Shown here one piece after another: positions 1 through 7,053 of a stretch of DNA of 33,097 nucleotides. The stretch spans positions 1 through 33,097 of the forward strand of contig JAOAIK010000043.1 of assembly GCA_026414745.1 (NCBI GenBank). Direction: 5' to 3'. Both the position numbers and the translations under genes were made by a program. This stretch comes from Roseococcus sp. (GTDB lineage Bacteria > Pseudomonadota > Alphaproteobacteria > Acetobacterales > Acetobacteraceae). Under the pieces are notes generated by a model. That model ran no database searches and was not told the DNA's origin. It worked only from the letters and a program-made list of their open reading frames with translations. Every line of letters begins with the position of its first letter. Positions within the stretch are counted from its first letter, which is position 1.

Positions 1-150
1 CCAGCCCTCCACCGCCAGCGCCACCTGATCGAGCCATGCCTCTCCCACCGCGCCACGCGCGCCGACACGCTCGCCCGGAACGGGCTCGGCGCTCTCGCCC
101 TCGCCGCCATCCGCCTGTGGACGCGGCTTGAGGCCAGGACCCAGGCCGGC
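1..150 (+). pseudogene. IS5-family transposase, C-terminal remnant A
   Basis: Frame 1 from base 1 reads ALHRQRHLIEPCLS, then HRATRADTLARNGLG and ALALAAIRLWTRLEA. This follows the C-terminal end of IS5-group DDE transposases (usual form: LYRQRHLIEN, then RIATRYDKLARNFLGAL, then LAAIRLW). About seven residues between the two conserved blocks seem deleted, and no upstream catalytic part is in the window, although the gene may continue to the left. It is read as a decayed or truncated insertion sequence. The assignment rests on recalled motif similarity only. Confidence 0.55.
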
Positions 151-159
151 GATCATCGC

Positions 160-420
160 GGCGCCGCGCTCATGCGGCCCAAGTTGCCCACCGCCCGGGG
201 GTTGATCGCCGATCGCACCGCGTGCATCCCCTCCACACGCTCATGCAGGCGCCCGATCCCTGACGTCCCCCTGCTCTGCCGCGAGCACCACCGCATCGAG
301 GCCATGTTCGACAGGCTCGTGGACTGGCGCCACATCGCCATGCGCCACGATCGCGGCACCGAGCGCGTCTCCAGCGTCATGTCTCTCGCCGTCAGCCGCC
401 ACCCTCTGGCTGGGGCGAGG
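160..420 (+). pseudogene. IS5-family transposase, C-terminal remnant B
   Basis: Starting near 160 in the same frame as remnant A, the translation gives TACIPSTRSCRRPIPD, then HHRIEAMFDRLVDWRHIAMR and HDRGTERVSSVMSLA. This corresponds to the end of another IS5 subgroup (usual form: TPCIPSRRNRKVPIPHD, then RQRHRIENMFGRLKDWRRIA, then TRYDRCAHTFLSAIALAA). The conserved Glu and the RLxDWR block are kept. The final helix seems to continue in the +1 frame after about base 390 (AATLWLG), which would be a frameshift. There is no start or N-terminal catalytic region, so it is a fragment. Two different transposase ends lie back to back here, suggesting nested or successive insertions beside the transporter operon. 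Confidence 0.6.
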
Positions 421-430
421 AGGCCCGAGC

Positions 431-2017
431 CTAGCGCCCGAGCAGCGCGCGCCCCGGGATCGCCTCGATCAGGCTTCGCGTGTAGGGGTGGCGCGGCGCG
501 GCGAAGACCTCGCCGATGCGCCCCGCCTCCACCACCTCGCCCTGGCGCATCACCGCCACCTCGTCGCAGAGCTGGGCGGCCACGCGCAGATCGTGGGTGA
601 TGAACAGGATGGACAGGCCGAGCCGCGCCTGGAGATCGCGCAGCAGCGCCAGCACCTGCGCCTGCACGCTGACGTCGAGGGCGGAGACCGGCTCGTCCGC
701 CACCAGCACCTGCGGCTGCAGGGCGAGCGCGCGAGCGATGCCGATGCGCTGGCGCTGCCCGCCCGAGAACTCGTGCGGGAAGCGCGTCACCGCCGCCGGG
801 TCGAGCCCCACCAGCGCGAAGAGGCGCCGCGCCTCCTCCAGCGCCTTGCCGGGCGGAACCCCGGCGGCGATGGGCCCCTGCGCCACTTGCGCCCCCGCGC
901 GGCGGCGCGGGTTGAGCGAGGCGTAGGGGTCCTGGAACACCATCTGCACGAGCCGCGCCGCCTCGCGCCGCCGCCGCGGCAGGGGCGCGCCGCCGATCAC
1001 GATCTCCCCGCCATCGGCGCCGAGCAGCCCGACCACGCAGCGCGCCAGCGTGGACTTGCCCGAGCCGCTCTCGCCCACCACCGCCAGCGTCGCGCCCCGG
1101 CGCAGCGTCAGCGAGACATCGGCCAGCGCGCGCACCGGCCTGCGCCGGCGGAACAGCCCGCGCGCGGCGTAGGTCTTGGAGAGGCCGCGCACCTCCAGCA
1201 CCGCATCGGGCGAGAGCAGGCGCGGGGCGGGGGCCGCGACACCCGGCACCGCCGCCAGCAGCGCCCGCGTGTAGGGGTGGGCGGGGCGCGTCAGGATCTC
1301 GCGCGCCGCCCCCTGCTCCACCACCCGGCCGTGCTGCATCACCGCGACACGGTCCGCGATCTCGGCCACCACGCCGAAATCATGGGTGATGAACATCACC
1401 GCCGTGCCGTGCCGCCGCTGCAGATCCCTGATGAGGGCGAGCACCTGCGCCTGGGTGGTGACGTCGAGCGCCGTGGTGGGCTCGTCGCAGATCAGCACCT
1501 CGGGTTCCAGCGCCAGCGCCATGGCGATCATCACGCGCTGGCGCTGCCCGCCGGAAAGCTCGTGCGGGAAGGCGCGCAGCGCACCCTCGGGGTCGGGCAG
1601 GTTCACCTCGCGCAGCGCGGAGAGCGCGCGGGCCTCGGCCTCGCGCCGGTCCAGGCCGAGATGCACGCGCCACATCTCCGCGAGCTGCGCGCCGACCCGC
1701 ATCACCGGGTTGAGCGCTGTCATCGGCTCCTGGAACACCATGGCGACGCGGCGGCCGCGCAGCCGGCGCCACTCCTCGGGGGACTTTCCGCCCAGATCCT
1801 CGCCCGAGAGGCGCATCCGCCCGGCGGCGACGGACAGCCCAGGGGCGAGCAGCCCCATCACCGCCGCGGCGGTGACGGACTTGCCAGAGCCGCTCTCGCC
1901 CACCACGCAGAGGATCTCGCCGGCATCGAGGTGCAGCGACACCTCCTCGATGGCGAAGGCGCGGTCCGCCCCGCGCGGCAGGCGCACGCTGAGCCCTTCG
2001 ATCTCGAGCCGCCTCAT
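431..2017 (-). CDS. Fused double ATP-binding protein of a dipeptide/oligopeptide-type ABC transporter
   Basis: 528-residue cytoplasmic ATPase powering the adjacent permeases. It is two complete ABC domains in one chain, like GsiA/YejF or a DppD-DppF fusion. Domain 1 has Walker A GESGSGKS (40-47), signature LSGGQRQR (154-161) and Walker B ending CDEP (178-180). Domain 2 repeats these with GESGSGKS (315-322), SGGQRQR (418-424) and ADEP (440-443). Each domain ends with the HPYTRALL or HPYTRSLI segment typical of oligopeptide/nickel ATPases. Its ATG overlaps the stop of the DppC-like gene by 4 bases, so translation is probably coupled. It is the last gene of the operon, next to IS remnants. The substrate cannot be read from the ATPase. 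Confidence 0.95.
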   Translation of the reverse strand: MRRLEIEGLSVRLPRGADRAFAIEEVSLHLDAGEILCVVGESGSGKSVTAAAVMGLLAPGLSVAAGRMRLSGEDLGGKSPEEWRRLRGRRVAMVFQEPMTALNPVMRVGAQLAEMWRVHLGLDRREAEARALSALREVNLPDPEGALRAFPHELSGGQRQRVMIAMALALEPEVLICDEPTTALDVTTQAQVLALIRDLQRRHGTAVMFITHDFGVVAEIADRVAVMQHGRVVEQGAAREILTRPAHPYTRALLAAVPGVAAPAPRLLSPDAVLEVRGLSKTYAARGLFRRRRPVRALADVSLTLRRGATLAVVGESGSGKSTLARCVVGLLGADGGEIVIGGAPLPRRRREAARLVQMVFQDPYASLNPRRRAGAQVAQGPIAAGVPPGKALEEARRLFALVGLDPAAVTRFPHEFSGGQRQRIGIARALALQPQVLVADEPVSALDVSVQAQVLALLRDLQARLGLSILFITHDLRVAAQLCDEVAVMRQGEVVEAGRIGEVFAAPRHPYTRSLIEAIPGRALLGR

Positions 2018-2847
2018 CGCCCGCTCGCCAGGCGCGGGTTCAGCGCGTCGTTAAGGCCCTGGCCCACCAGCGAGACGCCGAGGATGGTGAGCAGGATGGC
2101 CACCCCCGGAATGGCCGAGACATACCACTCCGTGCGCAGCACGTTGCGCCCGAGCCCGATGAGGTTGCCCCAGGAGGGCACGTTGGGGTCGGAGAGCTGG
2201 AGGAAGGCGAGCGCGCTCTCCAGCAGGATGGCCACCGCCATCACCACGCTCGCATAGACGATGACGGGCGGCAGCGCGTTGGGCAGCACCTCGCGCAGGA
2301 TGAGGTGGGCGTCCGAGAGCCCCTGCACGCGGCAGGCCTGCACGAACTCGCGCGTGCGCAGCGTGAGGAACTCGGCGCGGGTGAGCCGCGCCACCGGCGG
2401 CCAGGAGACGAGGCCGATGGCGACGGTCACCGTCTCGATGCCGCTGCCGAACACCGCCACCAGCACCAGCAGCAGCAGGAAGTTGGGCAGGGTCTGGAAG
2501 GCCTCGGTGACGCGCATCAGCCCCGTGTCCACCCAGCCGCCGTAGAATCCCGCCACCGCGCCCATGGCGATGCCGATCAGCACCGCGATGGCGGTGGCGA
2601 CGATGCCGATGAGCAGCGAGACGCGCGCGCCGTGGAAGAGCTGCGCCGCGATGTCCCGCCCCGAAGGGTCGGTGCCGAGGGGGAAGCGCGGATTGGCCCC
2701 CGGCCATTGCAGCGGCCGGCCGGCGAGGCCCAGCGGATCGTTCGGATAGAACCACTGCGCGGTCGCCGCCATGAACAGCACGGCGAGCAGGATGGCGCTG
2801 CCGATCAGCGCCGGGGGGCTGCGCAGATAGGCCCTGAGCGCGCGCAT
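2014..2847 (-). CDS. ABC transporter permease, DppC/OppC type
   Basis: 277-residue inner-membrane permease. The N-terminus has one hydrophobic segment (about 13-33), then the periplasmic motif FPLGTDPSGRDIAAQLFHGAR typical of DppC-like subunits, then a five- to six-helix core. The cytoplasmic EAA loop is about residues 160-200 (EFVQACRVQGLSDAHLILREVLPNALPPV). Its start shares one base with the stop of the DppB-like gene (TGATG), and its stop overlaps the ATPase start by four bases, so the membrane and ATPase subunits are tightly coupled. It should pair with the DppB-like protein as a heterodimer. Family assignment is firm; the substrate (peptide, opine, glutathione-like or other) is unknown. 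Confidence 0.94.
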   Translation of the reverse strand: MRALRAYLRSPPALIGSAILLAVLFMAATAQWFYPNDPLGLAGRPLQWPGANPRFPLGTDPSGRDIAAQLFHGARVSLLIGIVATAIAVLIGIAMGAVAGFYGGWVDTGLMRVTEAFQTLPNFLLLLVLVAVFGSGIETVTVAIGLVSWPPVARLTRAEFLTLRTREFVQACRVQGLSDAHLILREVLPNALPPVIVYASVVMAVAILLESALAFLQLSDPNVPSWGNLIGLGRNVLRTEWYVSAIPGVAILLTILGVSLVGQGLNDALNPRLASGR

Positions 2848-3824
2848 CAGGACTCGGCCGAGATGCGCGGATCGAGCCGCGCGTAAAGGATGTCCACCAG
2901 GAAGTTGATGGCGATCACCAGCAGCGCCGAGACGAAGACGATGCCGAGCAGCGTGTTGAGATCGCGCTGCACCACGCTCTCATAGGCCAGCCGCCCGAGG
3001 CCCGGCAGGGCAAAGACGCTCTCCACCACCACCGAGCCGCCGAGCATGGTGCCCGCCTGCAGGCCGATCAGCGTCACCATGGGCAGCATGGCGTTGCGCA
3101 GCACATGCCGCGCCACCACCCGCGTCTCGGTCAGCCCCTTGGCGCGCGCGGTGCGCACGAAGTCGAGGCTCAGCACCTCCAGCATGGAGGCGCGCATGAT
3201 GCGCAGGTAGATGGCGAGGAAGATCAGCCCGAGGGTGAGCGTGGGCAGAACGAGGTGCCGCGCGATGTCGAGCACCGCGGCGAGGCCAGAAAGCTCGCGC
3301 GTGATGTCGGAGAAGCCGCCGGCCGGCAGCCATTGCAGATAGACGCTGAACAGCACGATGGCCATCAGCCCGAACCAGAAGCTCGGCGTGGCGTAGAAGA
3401 TCAGGCCGAGGGTGGAGATCAGCGTGTCCGGCCAGCGGTTCACCCGCCGCGCCGCGATCACGCCCAGCACCAGCCCGAAGAAGAAGGCGAAGGAGAGGGC
3501 GGAGGCCATGAGCATGATGGTCGGCGGCAGCCGTTCCAGGATCACCGTCGCCACCGGCTTGCCGTAGATGGCGGAGAAGCCGAGGTCGAGGGTGGCGAGC
3601 CGCAGCAGATACTGCCCGAGCCGCGCGGCCACCCCGAGGTCGAGCCCGTAGAAGCGGCGCAGCTCCTCGGCCAGCGCCGGGTCGCCGCCGCCCATCTGCG
3701 CCATCAGCGCGTCCACCGTGTCGCCGGGGGCGAGCTGGAGCAGCAGGAACATCCCCACCAGGATGAGCAGCAGCGTCGGCAGCGAGGCCGCCAGACGCCG
3801 CAGCGCGAGCCTGAAGATCCTCAA
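2847..3824 (-). CDS. ABC transporter permease, DppB/OppB type
   Basis: 325-residue inner-membrane permease with the DppB-like N-terminus: one membrane helix (about 13-32) followed by LAPGDTVDALM. The core has about six helices, and the EAA loop is DFVRTARAKGLTETRVVARH, followed by LRNAMLPMVTLIGLQ. It starts with TTG (codon at 3824-3822), four bases after the stop of the binding-protein gene. No good Shine-Dalgarno sequence precedes it, so translation probably depends on reinitiation. The TTG start is preferred because it leaves the usual N-terminus just before helix 1. It forms the translocation channel with the downstream DppC-like subunit. Confidence 0.93.
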   Translation of the reverse strand: MRIFRLALRRLAASLPTLLLILVGMFLLLQLAPGDTVDALMAQMGGGDPALAEELRRFYGLDLGVAARLGQYLLRLATLDLGFSAIYGKPVATVILERLPPTIMLMASALSFAFFFGLVLGVIAARRVNRWPDTLISTLGLIFYATPSFWFGLMAIVLFSVYLQWLPAGGFSDITRELSGLAAVLDIARHLVLPTLTLGLIFLAIYLRIMRASMLEVLSLDFVRTARAKGLTETRVVARHVLRNAMLPMVTLIGLQAGTMLGGSVVVESVFALPGLGRLAYESVVQRDLNTLLGIVFVSALLVIAINFLVDILYARLDPRISAES

Positions 3825-3828
3825 GGCG

Positions 3829-5424
3829 TCAGGAGGCCAGCCAGGTGTCGTGCCAGGAGGAGGAGGCCCAGCGCGGGTTGTTGCCCCCGTTGCGCACGCG
3901 GCGGTTGAACACCGAGACGAAGATCTGCTCGATGGGCATCCACAGCGGCAGCTCGGTCTGCACGGCGCGGACGAAATCGGCGTAGAGCGCGCGGCGGCGC
4001 TGCGGGTTCACCTCGGTGGCCGCCTCGTCGATCAGCGCGTCGATGCGCGGGTCCACCCAGCCCCACTGGTTCGTCCAGGGCGCGCCGCGCGGGCTGCCCG
4101 AGCGATACCAGACCGTCGTGCTCACCGCCGGGTCGCTGCGGTACTGGTGCCAGCCGGTGGCGAGGTCGAAGGCGTGGTCGTGATAGACGGTGCGGAGATA
4201 TCCCGCCGCGTCGAGGCGCAGGATCTCCACGCGGATGCCCACCTGCTGGAGCGACTGCTGGATGAAGGTGGACCACAGCGCGATGTCCTCGCCCCAGGGA
4301 GCGGGATGCAGCCGGAGGCTGAAACGCACCCCGCCCGCACCGCGCCGGTGCCCGGCCTCGTCCAGCAGGCGGTTCGCCAGCGCCTGGTCGAAGCGGTATT
4401 GCGGCACATCCGCGCCCGGATAGTAGTCGGTCGAGACGGAGGGGATGGGCCCGGTGCCCACCTTGGCGAAGGGGCCGAGGAAGTTCTCGATGAAGAAGGG
4501 CACGTTCAGCGCATGCGCGATGGCCCGCCGCACCCGGATGTCGGCGAGCTGCGGCGTGCGGAAGTTGAACTCGAGCGTGTTGGTCCGCGCATTGCCCTCG
4601 TTGCCGCGCGTCGTCACCTCGAAGCGCGGGTCGCGGCCGAGACGCTGCATGTCGGCGATGGTGAGCGAGGAGTAGGGGCTGAACAGGATCTGCCCCGCCT
4701 CCATCTGCGCCGCCGCCGCCGCGCGGTCGGGCACCACGCGCCAGACGATGCGGTCGAGATAGGGCATCCCTTCACGCCAGTAGTTGGGATTCCGCTCGGC
4801 GATGATGAACTGTCCGCGCTCGTACTGCACGAAGCGGAAGGGGCCGGTGCCGATCGGCGCGGTGTTGGCCGGGTTCTGCCGGATGTCGCCCGTCTCGAAG
4901 ACGTGCTTGGGCGAGATGTAGCCGAGGTCGGGCAGGGCGCGCAGCAGCAGGCCCTGCGGCATCGGCCGCTCATACCTGAAGATGGCGGTGTGCGGATCGG
5001 GCGTCTGCACCTCGGTCAGGAACTGCTGCAGCGTGGTGCCGTAGTTGAGGATCTTCTTCCACATCTCCATGGCGGTGAACTGCACGTCCGCCGAGGTGAA
5101 GGGCCGGCCGTCATGCCAGGTCACGCCGCGGCGCAGGCGGAAGACGTGGGTGAGGCCGTCGGGCGCGCTCTCCCAGGATTCCGCGAGCACGCCGACCGGG
5201 TTGCCCTGCGCGTCGAGGTCGAGCAGCGCCTCCTGGATCTTGCCGCCGACGATGTAGACGCCGGTGGAGGCCTGCAGCGAAGGATTGAGGATGCGCTGTT
5301 CGGTGGCGAAATGCACCGTCAGCACGCCGCCGCGGCGCGGCGCCTCGGCCTGGGCCACGGCGCTGGCGGGAACGAGGGCGGCGGCGCCGAGCAGCAGCGT
5401 CTCGCGTCGGGTGGGTCCGGTCAT
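3829..5424 (-). CDS. Periplasmic substrate-binding protein of the peptide/nickel family (SBP family 5)
   Basis: 531-residue exported receptor for the adjacent ABC permeases. The N-terminus carries twin arginines followed by a hydrophobic stretch and an Ala-rich cleavage region (TRRETLLLGAAAL then ASAVAQA), so Tat export is plausible. The mature protein has hallmarks of DppA/OppA-type receptors: RGGVLTV near the N-terminus, LAESWE, then LRRGVTWHDGRPFTSADV, and later GTGPFRFV and ERNPNYWREG. A GAAGGAG ribosome site lies about 7 bases before the ATG. It follows the VOC gene by 12 bases. Ligand identity is not deducible; many members bind compounds other than peptides. Confidence 0.95.
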   Translation of the reverse strand: MTGPTRRETLLLGAAALVPASAVAQAEAPRRGGVLTVHFATEQRILNPSLQASTGVYIVGGKIQEALLDLDAQGNPVGVLAESWESAPDGLTHVFRLRRGVTWHDGRPFTSADVQFTAMEMWKKILNYGTTLQQFLTEVQTPDPHTAIFRYERPMPQGLLLRALPDLGYISPKHVFETGDIRQNPANTAPIGTGPFRFVQYERGQFIIAERNPNYWREGMPYLDRIVWRVVPDRAAAAAQMEAGQILFSPYSSLTIADMQRLGRDPRFEVTTRGNEGNARTNTLEFNFRTPQLADIRVRRAIAHALNVPFFIENFLGPFAKVGTGPIPSVSTDYYPGADVPQYRFDQALANRLLDEAGHRRGAGGVRFSLRLHPAPWGEDIALWSTFIQQSLQQVGIRVEILRLDAAGYLRTVYHDHAFDLATGWHQYRSDPAVSTTVWYRSGSPRGAPWTNQWGWVDPRIDALIDEAATEVNPQRRRALYADFVRAVQTELPLWMPIEQIFVSVFNRRVRNGGNNPRWASSSWHDTWLAS

Positions 5425-5436
5425 CGGCGCACTCCT

Positions 5437-6225
5437 TCAGGGGGACTCGAAGAGGATCAGCGTGCCGCTGGCGAAGGCCGGCGGGCGGGGCTGCGCGGTG
5501 GCGAGCTGGATGGCCGCGCCGCCCTCCTCGGGCAGCCGCTGCGGATCCACGCCGCCCAGCGCGGCGATGGCCGCGCGCGGGGCGAAGCCGATCTCGGCCC
5601 GCCCCGGTCCGGTGGGGACGAGGTGCAGCGCCCCCTCCGCGCGCACGGCGCCCTCGAGCAGCCGCGCGCACGAGGCGGCCGCCCCGGCCGGATCGCGCGC
5701 CGCCACCAGCGCGCGCGTGATGCGCGTCACGCCATTGGGATGGGATTGCAGGGCGGGAAGCCAGACGGCCTCGCGCGTGTGGTGCTGGCAGGCAAAGAGG
5801 CGCAATCCCCCCGGCGCCTCCTCGCGCGGCCAGTGGAAGACGGAGAAGCGCGCCTCCGTCACCCGATCCTCGGAGAGCGGCACGGGCCGGCCGAAATGCA
5901 CGGGGCCCGTGGCGGCGAGGCCGCGCGCGCGCAGGGCGGCCGCCCCTGCCTCGGCGTCGGTGGTGGCGAGCGCCGCGCGCTCCAGCCCCTCGCGCGTGGC
6001 GAGGAAGGCGCGCAGCGCCTCGTTGTGCGGCTGCGGCGTCAGCACGCCCAGGAGTTCGAGGTAATCCTCCCCGAACATCATGGTGTGGTTGGCGCTGCCC
6101 ATATGTGTGCTGTGCATGCCGCGCGGAGAGAGGGTGAAGCCGAGCGCGGCCCACTCCCGCGCGGCCGCGTCGAGGTCGCGCACCGCCACCACGAGGTGGT
6201 CCAGGCCGAGGATCGTCGGGAGCAT
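5437..6225 (-). CDS. VOC/glyoxalase-like domain protein
   Basis: 262 residues from an ATG at 6225, chosen because the fold starts at once (LGLDHLVVAVRDLDAAAREW) and a GGGGAGG ribosome site lies a few bases upstream. The open frame extends further left, but that part overlaps merR on the same strand. The N-terminal half looks like the glyoxalase_3-like VOC fold: LDHLVVAV, then MFGEDYLELLGV, then FSVFHWPREEAPGG and the ACQHHT segment; His and Glu residues could bind a metal. The C-terminal half may be a second, degenerate VOC module. It heads the operon with the binding protein 12 bases downstream, suggesting it acts on the imported compound. No specific reaction is assigned. Confidence 0.8.
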   Translation of the reverse strand: MLPTILGLDHLVVAVRDLDAAAREWAALGFTLSPRGMHSTHMGSANHTMMFGEDYLELLGVLTPQPHNEALRAFLATREGLERAALATTDAEAGAAALRARGLAATGPVHFGRPVPLSEDRVTEARFSVFHWPREEAPGGLRLFACQHHTREAVWLPALQSHPNGVTRITRALVAARDPAGAAASCARLLEGAVRAEGALHLVPTGPGRAEIGFAPRAAIAALGGVDPQRLPEEGGAAIQLATAQPRPPAFASGTLILFESP

Positions 6226-6255
6226 CCTGCCTCCCCTGCTGCGCGGCGAGTGTAG

Positions 6256-6276
6256 GCAGCGCGGCTGCCGCGCTGC
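6256..6276 (-). terminator. Perfect GC-rich hairpin between merR and the VOC/transporter operon
   Basis: A 9-base arm GCAGCGCGG (6256-6264) and its complement CCGCGCTGC (6268-6276) enclose a three-base loop. It lies about 20 bases after the MerR stop and 31 bases before the VOC start. There is no T-run after it on the minus strand, so it is terminator-like rather than a classical intrinsic terminator. It could also be an operator for the transporter operon. Confidence 0.4.
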
Positions 6277-6295
6277 AACACGGGCGCGCCGGCCC

Positions 6296-6688
6296 TCAGC
6301 CCCCCCGGGCGAGGGCGCGCAGCGCGGCGGCGATGCGCTCGAGCTCCTCCAGCGCCGCGGCCACCTCCCCCTCCTCCTCGGCGGCGGGGGCGGGCAGCAG
6401 GGAGAGCTGCGGCTCGTTCTCGGCGAGCAGGCGCTGCACGCCGCGGATGGTGTAGCCCTGGGTGTAGAGGAGATCCGCGATGCGCTGCAGCAGCGCCAGA
6501 TCCTCCGGCCGGTAGTAGCGCCGCCCGCCGCCGCGCTTGAGTGGCCGGAGCTGCGGGAACTTGGTCTCCCAGAAGCGCAGCACATGCTGCGGGACGTTGA
6601 GCTGCTCCGCCGCCTCGCTGATGGTGCGGAAGGCCTGGGCGGATTTGCGGGGGCGGGGGCGTTCCCGGGCGTCCTCCGCGCCGCTCAT
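6296..6688 (-). CDS. MerR-family transcriptional regulator, partner of ihfA
   Basis: 130-residue DNA-binding protein. The winged-helix MerR domain spans about residues 18-92: [20 protein letters not shown] (HTH), then [20 protein letters not shown], then the helical dimerisation stretch [16 protein letters not shown]. The C-terminal 40 residues are Glu/Ala-rich, possibly a short coiled coil, and have no cysteine effector site. The ATG overlaps the ihfA stop by four bases (ATGA). An ihfA-merR pair is a conserved alphaproteobacterial arrangement, usually behind plsX-fabH, which are absent here. The target genes and signal are unknown. Confidence 0.9.
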   Translation of the reverse strand: MSGAEDARERPRPRKSAQAFRTISEAAEQLNVPQHVLRFWETKFPQLRPLKRGGGRRYYRPEDLALLQRIADLLYTQGYTIRGVQRLLAENEPQLSLLPAPAAEEEGEVAAALEELERIAAALRALARGG

Positions 6689-6993
6689 TCGCGTCCGGCG
6701 GGCCGGGGCGCGCCGTTGATCCGCGCCTTCAGCACCTGGCTCGGCCGGAAGGTGAGCACGCGGCGCGGCAGGATGGGCACCTCGACGCCCGTCTTGGGGT
6801 TGCGGCCGATGCGCTGGCCCTTCTCGCGCGGGAGGAAGGTGCCGAAGCCCGAGATCTTCACCGTCTCGCCGGCTTCGAGCGCCACCGCCATGCGTTCCAG
6901 CACCGCCTCGAGCAGCGCCGCGGATTCCTGCCGGGAGAGACCGACCTGCGCGTAGATGGCCTCGGCCAGCCCCGCCCGGGTGAGCGTTTCCAT
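6685..6993 (-). CDS. ihfA: Integration host factor subunit alpha
   Basis: 102-residue DNA-bending nucleoid protein that works as a heterodimer with IHF-beta. The start at 6993 gives [20 protein letters not shown], the family's usual N-terminus, with GGAGG 7 bases upstream; an in-frame ATG twelve codons earlier is less likely. Family features are KISGFGTF (46-53), [19 protein letters not shown] with the DNA-intercalating proline at 66, and [16 protein letters not shown]. Length matches the family. It is translationally coupled to merR. A TTGACG -35-like hexamer (7057-7052) overlaps the mprF stop, so ihfA may have its own promoter, but the -10 is poor. Confidence 0.95.
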   Translation of the reverse strand: METLTRAGLAEAIYAQVGLSRQESAALLEAVLERMAVALEAGETVKISGFGTFLPREKGQRIGRNPKTGVEVPILPRRVLTFRPSQVLKARINGAPRPAGRE

Positions 6994-7053
6994 GGATGAA
7001 CCTCCGCCCGCAAGCCCCTGACGGGGCAAGGAAGCCTCGCGCGCGGGGCGACG

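Noticed and set aside
488..2257. Very long open frames opposite the ABC transporter genes (also 3718-6255, 7234-9117 and 22676-26602)
   Set aside because: They lie antisense to, or in another frame from, genes with clear family motifs. Their His/Arg/Ala/Gly-rich compositions are typical of shadow frames in GC-rich DNA.
6226..6585. N-terminal extension of the VOC frame over merR
   Set aside because: It lies in another frame of merR, is rich in Arg/Ser/Pro, and the ATG at 6225 has a good ribosome site.
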